From JANNFX01 sp031380225 (lineage in GTDB: Bacteria; Pseudomonadota; Alphaproteobacteria; Rhizobiales; Hyphomicrobiaceae): a DNA stretch of 6,711 bases. This document shows positions 5,680 to 6,711 of the stretch, one piece after another. The position numbers and the translations under genes were made by a program. Location of the stretch: contig JANNFX010000038.1 of assembly GCA_031380225.1 (NCBI GenBank), positions 1 through 6,711 of the forward strand. Direction: 5' to 3'. Positions within the stretch are counted from its first letter, which is position 1. Each line of letters starts with the position of its first letter. Under the pieces are notes generated by a model that was given only the letters and a program-made list of their open reading frames with translations, was not told where the DNA came from and did not search any database.

Positions 5680-6549
5680 ATGGATCCCTTCCGGGACGAG
5701 CCGACCGTCAAAACCGAGCCAACATCCCGGCCTGGCTTGGCGTCGGATTTGCAATCGCGCATTGTGGCCGGCTTAGTGCTTGGCGCAGTGACGTTTGCAT
5801 TGGCGTGGGCTGGGCTCATTCCCTTCGGTTTGTTGGTGGCAGTGGTGGCCCTGATCATCGGCTGGGAATGGTCAAAGGTGACGCGCGCTGGAGCCGGAAC
5901 CGATCTGGCGTTTTGGGTGCAATCCCTTGCGGTCGGCGCGGCCTGCGTATTGGCGCTGTCAAAGCTTCCCGTGCTTGGCTTCGCAGTGTTGATGATCGGC
6001 ACGATCTTAGTCGGTCTGATTGAATGGCGCGGCCGCCCGTTAGTGTCAGCGGCCGGTGTGCTCTATTCCGGATGGCCAGCCCTCGCATTGCTTTGGCTGC
6101 GTGGTGATGAACCGTGGGGCTTCACCGCGATATTGTTTTTGGTGGCTGCCGTCGCCGCAACTGACGTCGCCGCGTTCTTCGTTGGCCGCACATTAGGCGG
6201 TCCGAAGTTGGCGCCGTCGATGTCACCGAATAAGACCTGGTCAGGGTTCATCGGCGGGATTTCTGCGGCGGCAGGCGCCGGCGCGTTGTGCGCTCATTTC
6301 ACAGGCGGCAATGTTGTGACTTTAGCCCTGACCGGCCTCGCGCTCGGCATCATCGCCCAAGGCGGCGATCTTATGGAGAGCGCTTTGAAGCGCTCGTTCG
6401 GCGTCAAAGACGCCAGCAATCTCATTCCCGGCCACGGCGGCTTCATGGACCGCGTTGATGGCTTGGTCGCCGCCGCCATTGCTGCGGCGCTGCTCGCGTC
6501 ACTGATCAACCCGATGCACCCCGCCGCGGCGTTGGTGTTGGGTGGGTAG
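5680..6549 (+). CDS. cdsA: Phosphatidate cytidylyltransferase (CDP-diglyceride synthase)
   Basis: This inner-membrane enzyme converts phosphatidic acid and CTP to CDP-diacylglycerol, the branch point for all bacterial phospholipids. The ATG at 5680 lies 3 nt after the uppS stop with no evident Shine-Dalgarno sequence, so translation is probably coupled to uppS. The protein is 289 residues, in the usual range. A soluble, charged N-terminus (1-26) leads into about seven or eight hydrophobic segments, at roughly 29-45, 47-62, 78-94, 98-114, 122-140, 148-168, 212-227 and 262-276. SPNKTWSGFIGG (182-193) and the family signature SALKRSFGVKDASNLIPGHG (234-253) continuing into FMDRVDG are intact. They include Asp230, Lys243-Asp244, His252, Asp257 and Asp260, in the region of the metal and CTP site. 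In alphaproteobacteria dxr and rseP often follow; neither is visible before the window ends. Confidence 0.96.
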   Translation: MDPFRDEPTVKTEPTSRPGLASDLQSRIVAGLVLGAVTFALAWAGLIPFGLLVAVVALIIGWEWSKVTRAGAGTDLAFWVQSLAVGAACVLALSKLPVLGFAVLMIGTILVGLIEWRGRPLVSAAGVLYSGWPALALLWLRGDEPWGFTAILFLVAAVAATDVAAFFVGRTLGGPKLAPSMSPNKTWSGFIGGISAAAGAGALCAHFTGGNVVTLALTGLALGIIAQGGDLMESALKRSFGVKDASNLIPGHGGFMDRVDGLVAAAIAAALLASLINPMHPAAALVLGG

Positions 6550-6711
6550 GAGTGCGGGTCCCGATTTGCCCCTTGGCGTATCCAGGGTTGTGATGTTGTG
6601 GACGGCGCCCTCGCACAGCTTCGACGCTATCCGAACAAAAAAGGCGCGTAGGGTGGAATTGCATCTTTGATTAGGGCCGGTCTTGCGGCTCCGGCATTCC
6701 GGAGAATCAGT
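6550..6711. other. Gene-free tail after cdsA
   Basis: I see no supported gene here. A 25-codon ATG frame (6593-6670) has no ribosome-binding site or recognisable sequence. A perfect 6-bp hairpin with a 4-nt loop, CTCCGG (6689-6694) with CCGGAG (6699-6704), lies near the edge. Its right arm includes GGAG, which could be the Shine-Dalgarno sequence of a gene starting just beyond the window, possibly dxr by conserved order. No T-run marks a terminator. Confidence 0.4.

Noticed and set aside
4759..5754. 331-codon open frame on the - strand opposite uppS
   Set aside because: It lies antisense to a complete UppS with all active-site residues. The translation is Arg/Gly/His-rich with no domain, as is typical of a shadow frame in GC-rich DNA.
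6593..6670. 25-codon ATG frame after cdsA
   Set aside because: It has no ribosome-binding site, no similarity I recognise and unremarkable codon use; frames this short are expected by chance.

Overview
The window carries a conserved essential-gene cluster of an alphaproteobacterium, in the order rpsB, tsf, pyrH, frr, uppS, cdsA, all on the + strand. A divergent type II toxin-antitoxin pair lies at the left edge on the - strand. The taxonomic call rests on two things: this gene order, and a 327-residue ribosomal protein S2 whose C-terminal extension resembles one I recall in S2, L21 and NuoE of Hyphomicrobiales (Rhizobiales) and relatives. The host is therefore most likely a member of that order. 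I cannot name a genus.

Layout. Positions 1-372 (-) hold a VapC/FitB-like PIN-domain toxin whose C-terminus is cut by the window edge. Positions 369-662 (-) hold its Phd/YefM-type antitoxin; the two genes overlap by 4 nt. The antitoxin is preceded by a strong Shine-Dalgarno sequence, an imperfect 25-bp palindrome that is a candidate autorepression operator, and a possible -10 box. About 270 bp then separate it from rpsB and must hold both divergent promoters and the rpsB leader. From 932 to 6549 run S2, EF-Ts, UMP kinase, ribosome recycling factor, undecaprenyl diphosphate synthase and CDP-diglyceride synthase. The last 162 bp contain no convincing gene.

The first four operon genes serve translation (S2, EF-Ts, RRF) and pyrimidine nucleotide supply (UMP kinase). 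The last two serve envelope synthesis: the C55 lipid carrier precursor for peptidoglycan, and CDP-diacylglycerol for phospholipids. uppS and cdsA are 3 nt apart and probably translationally coupled. The earlier genes are separated by gaps of 114-293 bp.

The coding content is ordinary. The unusual part is the gaps. rpsB-tsf and pyrH-frr carry two versions of one hairpin-forming element built from an AGTGGTC-type heptamer. frr-uppS carries an unrelated heptamer hairpin (CTACTGC x4 with a perfect 15-bp inverted repeat). tsf-pyrH is almost entirely one 149-bp near-palindrome that looks like a small non-coding mobile or repetitive element. I saw no new multigene system. These intergenic repeats, the S2 extension and the toxin-antitoxin operator are the points worth following up.
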